Source: Streptomyces rhizoryzae (GTDB taxonomy: Bacteria > Actinomycetota > Actinomycetes > Streptomycetales > Streptomycetaceae). From it: a DNA stretch of 64,000 nucleotides. Below the pieces are notes generated by a model. It was not told where the DNA came from, ran no database searches, and saw nothing but the letters and a program-made list of their open reading frames with translations. Below, one piece after another: positions 24,201 to 32,384 of the stretch. The DNA lies in assembly GCF_023155275.1 (NCBI RefSeq), contig NZ_JALMUV010000015.1, positions 1 through 64,000 of the forward strand. Direction: 5' to 3'. Within the stretch, counting starts at the first letter, position 1, and the number at the start of each line of letters is the position of its first letter. The translations under genes and the position numbers were made by a program.

Positions 24201-24257
24201 CGGCCCGCGGACCGGAACGCGGCGAACGGGGACGCGGCGTCCGCGGGCCGCGTCCCC
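24201..24257. terminator. Two mutually exclusive hairpins between convergent genes
   Basis: Stem A: CGGCCCGCGGAC (24201-24212) with 24239-24250. Stem B: GGGGACGCGG (24228-24237) with 24248-24257. Both are perfect but share bases, so only one can form at a time. Serves the lipoprotein gene and the opposing hydrolase gene. Confidence 0.65.
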
Positions 24258-24296
24258 CTTCCCGCTCACAACGTCCCGCGCGCGGTGTGCCGTCCG

Positions 24297-25070
24297 CTAC
24301 TTCTGCTGCCCGGCCGGAAGCGCCCGGCCCAGCAACTCCAACAGCGCCTGCCAGTGCCGCGCGTCGGCCTCGGCGTGGTACATGGCGGTGTCGGCCTGCG
24401 TGTAGCCGTGGTGGGCACCCTCGTACCGTTCGCTGCGGTACCGCACGCCCGCCGCGTCCAGCGCCTGCTCCAGGAGCCCGATGTGCTCGGCGGTCATCGA
24501 CTGGTCCTGATCGGCGTGGCCGAAGTACAGCTCCGCCGTGACCCGGTCGAGCAGCCGGTGCGGGCTGTCCTCGGCGTCGGTGACCAGTCGCCCCGCGTGG
24601 AACGAGGCGGCCGCCGCGACCCGGTCGGGGTAGGCCGCCGCGGTCCGGACGGCCAGCACACCGCCCATGCAGTAACCGGTGGTCCCCACCGGCCCGTCGG
24701 TGACCAGCGGCGACGCGGCCAGCCAGTCGAGGTACGCACCGGCGTCGCGCATCGCCAACTCGGGCGTGACGGCCTGCATGATCGGAGCGAGCTTGCCGAA
24801 GATCTCCGGCCGGTCGGCGGGGTTGATGTGCTCGGGCAGCTCCACCACCGGGGCCCGCCCGGCCCGGTGGAAGACGTTGGGCACCAGCACGGTGTAGCCG
24901 TGGCCGGCCAGTCGCCTGGCCATCTCCTCCAGCGCCGGGCGCAGCCCGAAGGCGTCCATGTAGAGGAGGACCCCGGGGTGCGGTGCGCCGTCGTCGGGGT
25001 GGGCGAGATAGGCGTCGGCGGTCCCGTCAGGAGTGGGGAGGTCGAGCGAAGTTCCATGCACGTTGGTCAT
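24297..25070 (-). CDS. Dienelactone hydrolase family protein
   Basis: 257 residues. DLH fold with the Cys-Asp-His triad visible: nucleophile in GTTGYCMGG, Asp in FGHADQDQSM, His in GAHHGYTQ. VLLYMDAFGLRPALEEMARRLAGHGYTVLVPNVFHR is the usual N-terminal pattern. These enzymes open dienelactone rings in aromatic degradation or act as general carboxylesterases. Start MTNVHG chosen with GAAAGG 7 nt upstream. No catabolic neighbours, so substrate unknown. Confidence 0.86.
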   Translation of the reverse strand: MTNVHGTSLDLPTPDGTADAYLAHPDDGAPHPGVLLYMDAFGLRPALEEMARRLAGHGYTVLVPNVFHRAGRAPVVELPEHINPADRPEIFGKLAPIMQAVTPELAMRDAGAYLDWLAASPLVTDGPVGTTGYCMGGVLAVRTAAAYPDRVAAAASFHAGRLVTDAEDSPHRLLDRVTAELYFGHADQDQSMTAEHIGLLEQALDAAGVRYRSERYEGAHHGYTQADTAMYHAEADARHWQALLELLGRALPAGQQK

Positions 25071-25345
25071 CTCCGCACCTTTCATCAGGCAGGGCATCCG
25101 GGCGTCCCGCAGCGGGCGAGCCACCCTCGCCGGTGGCTGCCACCGGCGGATCACCACACCGTAACCCCTGCTGAGGCCGGTACCGTGCGGCGGCCGGACA
25201 CACCGGCCGGCCACTCGGGCCAGGCACGGCGTGGGCGTGGGGGAGGGGCTGCTCGCGCCGCCCCGCACCGCGCGACGCACCACCGCCCCGCACCGTGAGC
25301 GGGTGCGGGGCGGTACGGGGCAGTGCGGTGCAGGGCGGGAGCGGA

Positions 25346-26110
25346 TCAGACAGCCGCGTACGTGCCCCGCGCCGGCCGGGTGACCAAGTCCGTCTTCTTC
25401 ACGGCCCGGTCGAGGGTGTTCCGCACGGACTCGATCTGCCCCGGCGTGGCCTCCCGCCCCAGTGCGGCGTTGATGTCCCGCGGACGCATCGGGGCACCGG
25501 AGCTCTTCAGGATGTCCAGGGCGGCGTCCAGCAGACCGGCGGCGTCCTTCTCGGCCGGCTGCCGGGCGGCCGCGGCGCGCTTCGGTGCCGCCTTCACCGC
25601 CTTCACCGCCTTCTTCGCCTTCGGCTTCGCGGCCGCGGCGGGCTTCCGGGCGGCCGCCTTCTTGGCCGGGCGACGCCTGGTGCGCGGCGAGGTCGCCGCC
25701 CGCGGCTGCGGAACGACGGTGCCCGCGCCCTCCTCCGCCTCGCCGGACCCACCCGCGGCCTGGCCGCCCGCAGCCGCTTCCCGCGCCGATGCGCCCGCAA
25801 CCGCCGCTGCGCCAGCCTTACTTGACGCTCCGTCCGACGCGTCGGCGTTCACCGCCGCCGGGGACGTGTCCGATGCCGCGTCAGCTGCTGACCGGAGCGC
25901 CGCGGCGGTGGGTGCGGCCGCCGAGACCGGCTGCCCGGCGGTGAGGGGAGCGCCGGTCAGCACCCGCAGGTGCTCCAGCGCGGTACGGGCCGCGGTCACC
26001 CGCCGCACCACACCGTCGAGTTGCTCGCGCAGGTGCCGTTCCTGCTCTTCCAGCTCCGGCAGGACGCCTTCGAGATTCTGGATCGTCTGGTGGAGAACGG
26101 AGTCAGTCAT
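25346..26110 (-). CDS. Histone-H1-like basic protein with coiled coil and winged-helix ends
   Basis: 254 residues in three parts. Residues 1-50 form a coiled coil (VLHQTIQNLEGVLPELEEQERHLREQL). Residues 55-185 are Ala-rich, changing from acidic to a Lys/Ala/Pro tract with repeated AKK, AVKAVKAAPKR units like histone H1 or HupB tails. The last 65 residues (LLDAALDILKSSGAPMRPRDINAALGREATPGQIESVRNTLDRAVKKTDLVTRPARGTYAAV) are a winged-helix. It is probably a DNA-binding, possibly nucleoid-associated protein. Transcribed alone. The three-part layout is seen; the role is inferred. Confidence 0.7.
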   Translation of the reverse strand: MTDSVLHQTIQNLEGVLPELEEQERHLREQLDGVVRRVTAARTALEHLRVLTGAPLTAGQPVSAAAPTAAALRSAADAASDTSPAAVNADASDGASSKAGAAAVAGASAREAAAGGQAAGGSGEAEEGAGTVVPQPRAATSPRTRRRPAKKAAARKPAAAAKPKAKKAVKAVKAAPKRAAAARQPAEKDAAGLLDAALDILKSSGAPMRPRDINAALGREATPGQIESVRNTLDRAVKKTDLVTRPARGTYAAV

Positions 26111-26677
26111 GTGTTTCCTAACCTCACGGGGGAAGCGAGATTCCAGTCACCATACGCCCAACGACCGAAGGGCGGGAGAGGGGACGGCTTTGGCGCGATG
26201 ATCTGAACGCCACCCCTCACCGCACCTCACGGGCCGCCCTCCGCCCGCCACCCCACGGCGTCCCACGGGGACCGAAAACCGCTGGTGGGAGGGGGTGGAC
26301 GCGGGTCACCGGGTGACTTGCGGGGCCCGCCTCCCGTCCTGGGGAAGTCCCGGAAGGGAACGCGGAACCGCTCGTCGGGGCGCGGCCGCAGGCACCGCTC
26401 GGGCTGCTGTGCGACGCCTGGCCGGGCCGTACACAGGGGTTGCCTGGGACGGACGCACGCTGCCTGTGCACGGCAGTGCGCGCGCTGCGCCGTTGGGCAC
26501 ACCGCGGTCGCAGACATCCAGGCCGCGCGCGGGGTGAGCACGCGTCCGCGCACGGGCGTTCGCACGGCGTACGTGCCCATCGCCGCCCACCGGCAAACAC
26601 CGGTGCCCGGTGCGGAGCGCTTCCCGGCCGCGCCGACCCGCCGGCCGCGCCCTCGCCAACCACCCGCCGCCGTCGCC
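26111..26677. other. Gene-free stretch
   Basis: 567 bp from the start of the basic protein gene to the end of the LysR gene. Open frames on both strands lack ribosome sites and have the Arg/Pro/Cys-rich composition of out-of-frame GC-rich DNA. A less GC-rich segment at about 26100-26210 should hold the promoter of the basic protein gene. Confidence 0.5.
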
Positions 26678-27559
26678 TCAGCGGCCGATCAAGGCAGCCA
26701 ACTCCCGTGCCGGTTCCGTGGGGTTGGCGGGGTGTACCAGTTCCGTGCGGTGGACCAGGCGGGGTTCGCCGACCGGTACGGCGGTGATGCCGGGCAGGGC
26801 GGACGCCAGCGGCAGCGGCAGCGCGGCCAGGCCGTGGCCGGCCGCGGCCAGTGCGGCCAGCCCGTGCAGATCGGTGCCGTGGTGCCGGAGCCGGGGCGGG
26901 AACCCGTCGGTGCGGCAGACGGCGCGCAACCGGTCGAGCGGCACCGCGGTGTCGGGTGCGTCGATCCACTGTGCCTGGGCCAGATCCGTCAGCCGCACCG
27001 ACCGCCGTCGCGCCAGGGGATGGCCGTCGGGGAACACCACCGCCAAGGGCTCCTCGGCCGCCGCGAGGGTCACGGTGGGGCCGAGGTCGGGTATCGGGAG
27101 CGGATCGCTGGGAGCGGCGACGCCGTCCACGAACCCGAGGTCGGCCCGCCCGCCGACCACCTCCGTGAGGACCGCCGCCCGGCCCAGCGTCCGCACGTCC
27201 ACGTCCAGCAGACGGGCCGAGGCCCGCAGGTCGGCGAGTGCCTGGGCCACGGTGGGGCCGAGGGCGGCGGGCGAACAGGCGAGCGTCAACCGGGTGGGCC
27301 GGGCCCCGTTCAGCCGGGCGATGTCCGCCCGCGCGGCGTCCAGGCGCAGCAGCAGAGCGGGCGCGTGCTCCATGAGCCGCGCGCCCGCCGGGGTCGGCCC
27401 CACCGGGCGGCGCTCGACCAGTCGTGCGCCCACATCCGCTTCGAGCGCGGCGATGTGCTGGGAGACCGCGGACTGGGTGTACCCGAGCGCCGCGGCGGCC
27501 CGGGAGAAGGAGCAGTGGTCGAGAACCGCGACGAACGTACGCAGCAGATGCGGATCCAT
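26678..27559 (-). CDS. LysR-family transcriptional regulator
   Basis: 293 residues. N-terminal HTH (MDPHLLRTFVAVLDHCSFSRAAAALGYTQSAVSQHIAALEADVGARLVERRP) and a full effector-binding domain (LTLACSPAALGPTVAQAL through ITAVPVG). Divergent from a glutamine-amidotransferase-like gene with a 93-bp gap, the classic LysR arrangement, so that gene is the likely target. A dyad GGACC-TGATCCT-GGTCC at 27617-27633 lies in the gap. Effector unknown. Confidence 0.88.
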   Translation of the reverse strand: MDPHLLRTFVAVLDHCSFSRAAAALGYTQSAVSQHIAALEADVGARLVERRPVGPTPAGARLMEHAPALLLRLDAARADIARLNGARPTRLTLACSPAALGPTVAQALADLRASARLLDVDVRTLGRAAVLTEVVGGRADLGFVDGVAAPSDPLPIPDLGPTVTLAAAEEPLAVVFPDGHPLARRRSVRLTDLAQAQWIDAPDTAVPLDRLRAVCRTDGFPPRLRHHGTDLHGLAALAAAGHGLAALPLPLASALPGITAVPVGEPRLVHRTELVHPANPTEPARELAALIGR

Positions 27560-27616
27560 GGCCCCACTCTCCCACCTCCATCAGAGTCTCTTATCCGCCA
27601 TGCAGTAATCATCGTT

Positions 27617-27633
27617 GGACCTGATCCTGGTCC
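27617..27633. promoter_or_regulatory. Dyad in the LysR/amidotransferase gap
   Basis: GGACC-TGATCCT-GGTCC, 5-bp perfect arms with 7-bp centre, 20 bp upstream of the amidotransferase start. Candidate LysR site. Confidence 0.35.
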
Positions 27634-27652
27634 GCGGCTCAGGATGATCCCC

Positions 27653-28459
27653 ATGAACACCCACACGCACCAGACCAGCGCCCCCCACACCGCGGCGCAC
27701 CCCGCCGACCCCCACGCGGACCACACCACGGGCCCCGCCCGGCGCAGGCCCACCGCCCGTATCGCCCTGATCGGCGACCGGTCGGAAGCGGTCCGCTCGC
27801 ACACCCGCATCCCCGGCCTCCTCGAAGCGCTGCGGATCCGCGACGGCCTGGACCTCGACGCCTACTGGATTGCCTCCGCGGACGCGGCGGACGACCAGGA
27901 CCTGGCCGGTTTCGACGCCGTCTGGGTCCTCCCCGGCAGCCCCTACGAAAGCGAGTCCGGTGTCCTGGCGGCGATCCGGGCGGCCCGCGAGGGCGGCATC
28001 CCGTTCCTGGGCACCTGCGGTGGCTTCCAGCACGCCCTGCTGGAGTTCGCCCGCAATGTCTGCGGTCTGCCGCGCGCCGGCCACGCCGAGAACGACCCGG
28101 ACCTCCCCGAGGAGGACGCCGTGGTCATCCCGCTGGCCTGCTCGCTGGTCGGCCACGAGGGGACCGTACGCGTCACGCCCGCTTCCCGGGCCGCCCAACT
28201 GCTCGGCACGGAGCGCACCCAGGCCCGCTACCACTGCAACTACGCGCCCAACCCCCGCCACCTCGACCGCCTGCGCGACCACGGCCTGGCCTTCACCGGC
28301 ACCGACGAGTCCGGCGAGGTCCGGGTCGCCGAGCTGCCCGGCCACCCCTTCTTCCTGGCCACCCTCTTCCAGCCGGAACTGGACGGCGACGGCACCCGCG
28401 CGCACCCCTTCATCACCGGCCTGGCCACCGCCGCCGTCGACCACGCCCGGACCCGATGA
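27653..28459 (+). CDS. Class I glutamine amidotransferase-like protein (CTP synthase-related)
   Basis: 268 residues; the second of two nearby ATGs is preferred (AGGA 8 nt upstream). After a His-rich 35-residue arm comes a GATase1-like domain: TARIALIGDRSEAVRSHTRIPGLLEAL, DAVWVLPGSPYESESGVLAAIRAARE, then GTCGGFQHALLEFARNV carrying the nucleophile Cys, and LATLFQPELDGDG where His of the triad would be (FQPE). It resembles the CTP-synthase C-terminal-related family, whose substrate is unknown. Starts an operon with a 67-residue ORF by ATGA overlap. Confidence 0.8.
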   Translation: MNTHTHQTSAPHTAAHPADPHADHTTGPARRRPTARIALIGDRSEAVRSHTRIPGLLEALRIRDGLDLDAYWIASADAADDQDLAGFDAVWVLPGSPYESESGVLAAIRAAREGGIPFLGTCGGFQHALLEFARNVCGLPRAGHAENDPDLPEEDAVVIPLACSLVGHEGTVRVTPASRAAQLLGTERTQARYHCNYAPNPRHLDRLRDHGLAFTGTDESGEVRVAELPGHPFFLATLFQPELDGDGTRAHPFITGLATAAVDHARTR

Positions 28460-28659
28460 CCCACGCGACCGGACCGGGCGGGCCGGGCGCCGCCCTCCTC
28501 GGTGCCTGGCGGCGGGCCTGCCACGCCTGGATACGTGCCTGCACCGTCGCCGACGCCCATGCCCGCAGCCCGCTGGCCCCCGCCCAGGACACCGCCCTGA
28601 CGGCCGCCCGCCTCGCACTCGCGGACGGGGGAGCGGGGGAGGCCCGGTCCACCCCGTGA
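28456..28659 (+). CDS. Small hypothetical protein, coupled to amidotransferase
   Basis: 67 residues. Its ATG overlaps the TGA of the amidotransferase gene (ATGA), a standard coupled arrangement. The sequence is Ala-rich with WRRACHAWIRACTVADAHARSPLAPAQDTALTAARLALADG, likely helical. No family recognised. The stop lies inside a terminator stem. Confidence 0.55.
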   Translation: MTHATGPGGPGAALLGAWRRACHAWIRACTVADAHARSPLAPAQDTALTAARLALADGGAGEARSTP

Positions 28660-28684
28660 CGGAGCCCGGCCGCCGGGCTCCGTC
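28658..28684. terminator. Terminator hairpin between convergent genes
   Basis: GACGGAGCCCGG / CCGGGCTCCGTC, 12-bp perfect stem with CCG loop; overlaps the stop codon of the 67-residue ORF. Confidence 0.75.
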
Positions 28685-28712
28685 CCGCTACCGCCGGGCT
28701 CCGTCCCGCCAC
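28671..28712 (-). repeat. 21-bp tandem duplication at the tautomerase stop codon
   Basis: Two adjacent 21-bp copies differing at one base. On the minus strand, copy 1 reads W-R-D-G-A-R-R with TGG, copy 2 has TAG (stop) at the same place and then R-D-G-A-R-R in frame. Confidence 0.85.
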
Positions 28713-29071
28713 CGCGGGGAGTGGTGCAAGCGGTAGGAGCCGGGCAGGTCGCGCACCTCGACCGAGGTCACCACCTCGGCCCCGCCGCCGCTCGGCAGGT
28801 GCTTGCCGAGCAGGGTGAGGACGTCCTCGGACAGCCGTGCCTTGAGCGCGTCCGGACGCCCCGGCAGCAGCCCCACGTCGACATGGACGAACGCCACCTG
28901 CCCCGCTTCCCGGTCGCCCACGTACGTCTCCGCGGCCGACCGGAAGAAGGTCTTGCACACGCCCGCCGAGCCGGTCTCCTCCAGCACCATCGGGTGCAGC
29001 TCCCGCACGAACGCCTGCCGGTCGAAGACACCGGACAGTTGTGCGGAGTAATCGACGGTGATATGCGGCAT
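28688..29071 (-). CDS. 5-carboxymethyl-2-hydroxymuconate isomerase-like tautomerase
   Basis: 127 residues beginning MPHITVDYSAQL; Pro after the removed Met is the catalytic base of the 4-OT/CHMI superfamily. FVRELHPMVLEETGSAGVCKTFFRSAAETYVGDREAGQVAFVHVDVGLLPGRPDALKARLSEDVLTLLGKHL matches the CHMI pattern. It tautomerises a 2-hydroxymuconate-like dienol in aromatic or homoprotocatechuate catabolism; no other genes of that pathway adjoin. The last seven codons arose by a tandem duplication. Confidence 0.8.
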   Translation of the reverse strand: MPHITVDYSAQLSGVFDRQAFVRELHPMVLEETGSAGVCKTFFRSAAETYVGDREAGQVAFVHVDVGLLPGRPDALKARLSEDVLTLLGKHLPSGGGAEVVTSVEVRDLPGSYRLHHSPRWRDGARR

Positions 29072-29103
29072 GGGGACCTCTCGGGTGTGTGTGCGTTATG
29101 CAC

Positions 29104-29874
29104 CTATCTTGGTCCATGCGTCCGCGCGCACCGCACCGGGCCCCGGGTGCGGTGCGCGCTCCGTCCGCCGGCGGGCCACTCCGCGGCCGCCTCCAGGAGG
29201 ATGCGGGCGAGCTCGCGCGGCCGGGAGAACATCGGCCAGTGCCCGGTGTCCATCGTGACCAGCCGCCAGCGCTCGCCGGCCAGCAGGGCGGCCACGTCCG
29301 GGTTGGGCTCCGCACCGTCGAGGACGCACTTGACGTACGTGGCCGGCAGCTCGCCGAGCGGACGGGACAGGACGGCGGGCTCGATCAGCGAGGCACCGGG
29401 GTGCGGCGTCGAACCGCTCACGATCCGCGCCACCTGCGCGTCGGTCAGCCCGTGCCCCGCGAAGAGCTCCGCGCCCAGCGGGGCCCAGCAGCCGTCGTGC
29501 GCCGCCATCGACGCCTCCACCAGGGCGCGGCCGTCCGGCCAGGCGGACACGAACGACGCACCGTCGTGCGGAACGTTGGCGTCGACGAACACCACCCGGG
29601 CCAGCCGGTCGCCGATCCGCTCGGCGGCCTGCCCGACGGGTATGCCGGAGTAGCTGTGCCCCACGAGGGCGACATCCCGCAGGTCGAGGCGCGCGACCTC
29701 GTCCACGATGTCCTGTACGTGGGTCTGCTGCCCGGCCGGGACTCCCCGCTTCTCGGCGAGGCCGGACAGCGTCAGCGGGTGCACGCCGTGCCCCGCGGCA
29801 CGCAGCGGCGGCACCACCTCCTCCCACGCCCACGCTCCGAGCCACGCGCCTGCCACGAGTACGAATTCCGTCAT
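29104..29874 (-). CDS. Alpha/beta hydrolase, methylesterase-like
   Basis: 256 residues. FVLVAGAWLGAWAWEEVVPPLRAAGHGVHPLTLSGL and nucleophile GHSYSG place it in the salicylate-methylesterase/hydroxynitrile-lyase-like group; the His is in TMDTGHWPMFSRP. A TACGTT box ends 6 nt before ATG and no ribosome site exists, so initiation is likely leaderless; the same box and spacing occur at the 58842 gene. Lies 32 bp upstream of the tautomerase gene on the same strand, so possibly co-transcribed. Confidence 0.85.
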   Translation of the reverse strand: MTEFVLVAGAWLGAWAWEEVVPPLRAAGHGVHPLTLSGLAEKRGVPAGQQTHVQDIVDEVARLDLRDVALVGHSYSGIPVGQAAERIGDRLARVVFVDANVPHDGASFVSAWPDGRALVEASMAAHDGCWAPLGAELFAGHGLTDAQVARIVSGSTPHPGASLIEPAVLSRPLGELPATYVKCVLDGAEPNPDVAALLAGERWRLVTMDTGHWPMFSRPRELARILLEAAAEWPAGGRSAHRTRGPVRCARTHGPR

Positions 29875-30270
29875 GCGGTCAACGTAGCCGAGGGGTCTGA
29901 CAATCGCGCCGGAATCCCGCTGACCACGGGAAGCCGGACGCCGGGATGCCGGAGACGACGGGACGCGGTCCGCCCCGAAGCGCTGCGGCGGTGCCAGGAC
30001 CGTCAGGTGCGGGGCGCCGGCTGTGAGAGGTGAGGCGCCCCGGTGGTCCGGGAAGAGGTGGAAATAGGGGGTCAAGGGTGGTCAACAGGGGTAAAAGGGG
30101 TTGAGGAGGGGGGAGTTGAGTGAGTGGTCATCCGGTTGCGGCATCGGGGTGGTCCGGGCCCGCCGTTCGCCCGCGGGCGGCGCGCGGGCGGCAGCCGGGC
30201 ACGGTCGCGGACCGGCAAATAAGCGACAGCCGAGCCGCCGCCGCGCGCGCCGCATGAGTAGGGTGCAGCT
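29875..30270. other. Divergent promoter region with purine tract
   Basis: 396 bp without a gene. Right half holds a G-rich tract (30067-30113) and a TAGGGT box at 30257 just upstream of the next start codon. Confidence 0.5.
30067..30113 (+). promoter_or_regulatory. G-tract array (possible G-quadruplex) with GGTCAA direct repeat
   Basis: Runs GGGGG, GGG, GGGG, GGGG and GGGGGG separated by short A/T-containing loops. GGTCAA occurs at 30070 and 30080, a 10-bp period expected of tandem protein binding. About 160-200 bp upstream of the caspase-like gene. Confidence 0.5.
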
Positions 30271-32307
30271 ATGCAGACCAGTGGGGAGGAGCAGCGCGGC
30301 CATGTGCTGCTGATCGCGGGGGCGAGGGCCACGCGCCGGCGTACCGTCCAGGTGATACCCAGCGCCAATCTGGCCGCGCTGACCGCCGTCCCCGTGCCCG
30401 CGCTGCTCGGCAGTACGCTGCCGGCCGACCTCGTCCATCTCGACGGGGCGCGCGAGCAGAACACCCTGCTCATCAGGCTCCGGACGGCCGCCGCGGCGTC
30501 CGGCCCGCTGCTGGTCTACCTCTCCGGCCAGCTGACGGTGGACCGCAAGCATCACCGGCTCCATCTGGCCTCCGCCGCCACGACCGCCGCCACCGCGCGC
30601 TACACCGCGCTGCCCTGGGAATGGGTGTACAACGAGCTCCGCGGGCGGCGCGGGGCCACGACCGTGCTGGTCGACATGGCCGCCGACAAGGGCGCCTGGG
30701 CCGTCCTCCAGGAGGCCGGTGGCCTGCCGGAGGTGAACGCCGAGGTCTACGGCGTCATCACGCCACCCGGAACGCACGCCACCGCCGACGGCATCAGCGT
30801 CTACACCCACCACCTGGTCGATGTGCTGCGCACCCGGCCGGACCGCCCGTCGAACGACCGGCTGCACGGCCTTGCGGTGGCCGCCGCCGCGCTGCCGCCC
30901 GGCACGCTCGTGCTACCCGGCGGGGGAACGGGCCCGCGGTTCGACGCCGACCCGGGCCCCGCGGCCGAGGCGGCCTTCGTGCCGGGCCCCGCCCCCTCCT
31001 ACCCCGCCGAGCACGCGGGGCACGGGTACCCGGGGTCCCCCGCGTACGCGACGGCGGGGGAGAGCCGGCCGAAGACGCCGATCAAGCGGCTGCTCTCCGG
31101 CGATCGACCGCTGCTTCCGGCACGGCGGCGCCGAGACGCCGCCGCGGGAGCCGCCGGAGTTGCCGACGCGGGTGCCGGGACCCGTTCCGGGGCGTGGCAG
31201 GGGACGGGTCCCGGGGCCGGGTTCGAGTTCGGCTCGGTGCCGGGCGGCGGGGAGTTCCCGGCCCTTCCGCCGGCTACGGCCTACGACGCGTACCCGCTCG
31301 TCGGCGAGCAGGCCCCGTGGTCGCAACCCCGCCCGCCCGCCGCGGCCCCCGACCACGGCCGTCCCGCCGACCCGACCCCGGCCCCGACTCCCGCGCCGGG
31401 CCCCTTCCCCGCCCAGGCACAGCCAGAGGCACAGCCCCAACCAGAAGCACAGCCGCGACCCGAGGAACAGCCGCAACTGCCGGCCCAGGCACAGCCCCAG
31501 GCCCAGCCGCACCTACCGGCTCCGGCCCAGGCACAGCTACCGGCCCAGTCCCCGTTCCCGCCCCAGGCCGAGCCTCAGTCCCGGCCCCACTTGGCGTCCC
31601 AGGCATCGGCGGCCCTGCCCCCCGCCGCCGTTCCCTTCCTGCCGCCGGCCTTCCCGCCCGCGGCGAGCGAGCCGCCCGTTGACGCCTCCGCGCCCGCTCC
31701 GGCTCCCGCACCCGCTTCTGCTCCCGCGTCCGCTCCCGACCCCGCCGCGGGCGGCACCGCGTCCCCCGTCGTTCCGGGGCCGCCGGGGCAGGCACCGGAG
31801 GCCCCGGCCACGGCTCCCGTTCCCCCGCAGCAGTCCGGGCCGCCGCAGTCCGCCGTGCCCGGGCCCAGCGACCCGGACCCCCGGCCGCTCATCTGGCAGG
31901 CCGCTCAGGCAGGCCGCCACGACCAGGCCGCGGACATGGCGGCGGCCTGGGAACAACAGGCGCTGCAACGCTACGGGTACGACTCCCCGCAAGCCACCCA
32001 ATGGGCCGAGATCCGGGCGGACTTGGCGAGGATCGCCGGTCGCTGGCCGCTCGCCACGCAGCTGTGGGTGGCCGCCGCCCGTACGCGCCTGGCGCACCAG
32101 TCACCCGACGCCCCGGAAGTCCTCAACGCCGCCCGCGGAGCGCACTACTGCTGGAACCAGATCACCGACACCGACCAGGCGATCGAGAACGGCCCCGAGC
32201 TGATCAACCTCCTGCGCCGGCTGCCCGCCCTCGACCCGCGCCACGTCTACACGGCACAGACCCGCCTCCAGCATCTGCACCAACGCTCATGGGGCGGGGG
32301 CCGGTGA
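30271..32307 (+). CDS. Caspase-fold-like pseudoenzyme with Pro/Gln-rich linker and TPR-like end
   Basis: 678 residues. Residues 10-185 follow the caspase (C14) order: strands HVLLIAGA and LLVYLSGQL (80-88), the HLASA..ALPWEWVYNELRGRRGATTVLVDMAAD block (97-139) and VYGVITPPG. In active enzymes the first ends SGHG and the second D-x-C; here they are SGQL (Gln87) and DMAA (Met136), so the His-Cys dyad is absent. Residues 190-530 are disordered, including Gln-Pro-Ala repeats around 370-430. The last 135 residues are helical and TPR-like (AWEQQALQRYGYDSPQATQWAEIRADLARIAGRW). Probably a cytoplasmic scaffold or signalling protein; fold assignment is by pattern only. Confidence 0.65.
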   Translation: MQTSGEEQRGHVLLIAGARATRRRTVQVIPSANLAALTAVPVPALLGSTLPADLVHLDGAREQNTLLIRLRTAAAASGPLLVYLSGQLTVDRKHHRLHLASAATTAATARYTALPWEWVYNELRGRRGATTVLVDMAADKGAWAVLQEAGGLPEVNAEVYGVITPPGTHATADGISVYTHHLVDVLRTRPDRPSNDRLHGLAVAAAALPPGTLVLPGGGTGPRFDADPGPAAEAAFVPGPAPSYPAEHAGHGYPGSPAYATAGESRPKTPIKRLLSGDRPLLPARRRRDAAAGAAGVADAGAGTRSGAWQGTGPGAGFEFGSVPGGGEFPALPPATAYDAYPLVGEQAPWSQPRPPAAAPDHGRPADPTPAPTPAPGPFPAQAQPEAQPQPEAQPRPEEQPQLPAQAQPQAQPHLPAPAQAQLPAQSPFPPQAEPQSRPHLASQASAALPPAAVPFLPPAFPPAASEPPVDASAPAPAPAPASAPASAPDPAAGGTASPVVPGPPGQAPEAPATAPVPPQQSGPPQSAVPGPSDPDPRPLIWQAAQAGRHDQAADMAAAWEQQALQRYGYDSPQATQWAEIRADLARIAGRWPLATQLWVAAARTRLAHQSPDAPEVLNAARGAHYCWNQITDTDQAIENGPELINLLRRLPALDPRHVYTAQTRLQHLHQRSWGGGR

Positions 32308-32332
32308 GCGGCGGACGGCCGGGGCCCCGGAG

Positions 32333-32364
32333 CCCGTCAGGCGCCCGCCGCACCACCTGACGGG
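32333..32364. terminator. Hairpin between convergent genes
   Basis: CCCGTCAGG / CCTGACGGG, 9-bp perfect stem, 14-nt loop, 25 bp after the caspase-like gene. Confidence 0.6.
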
Positions 32365-32384
32365 GCAGGGCGTCGCAGGCCGGC

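Noticed and set aside
26227..26580. Possible 117-codon gene on the minus strand
   Set aside because: No ribosome site, Arg/Pro/Cys-rich shadow composition, and no recognisable motif.
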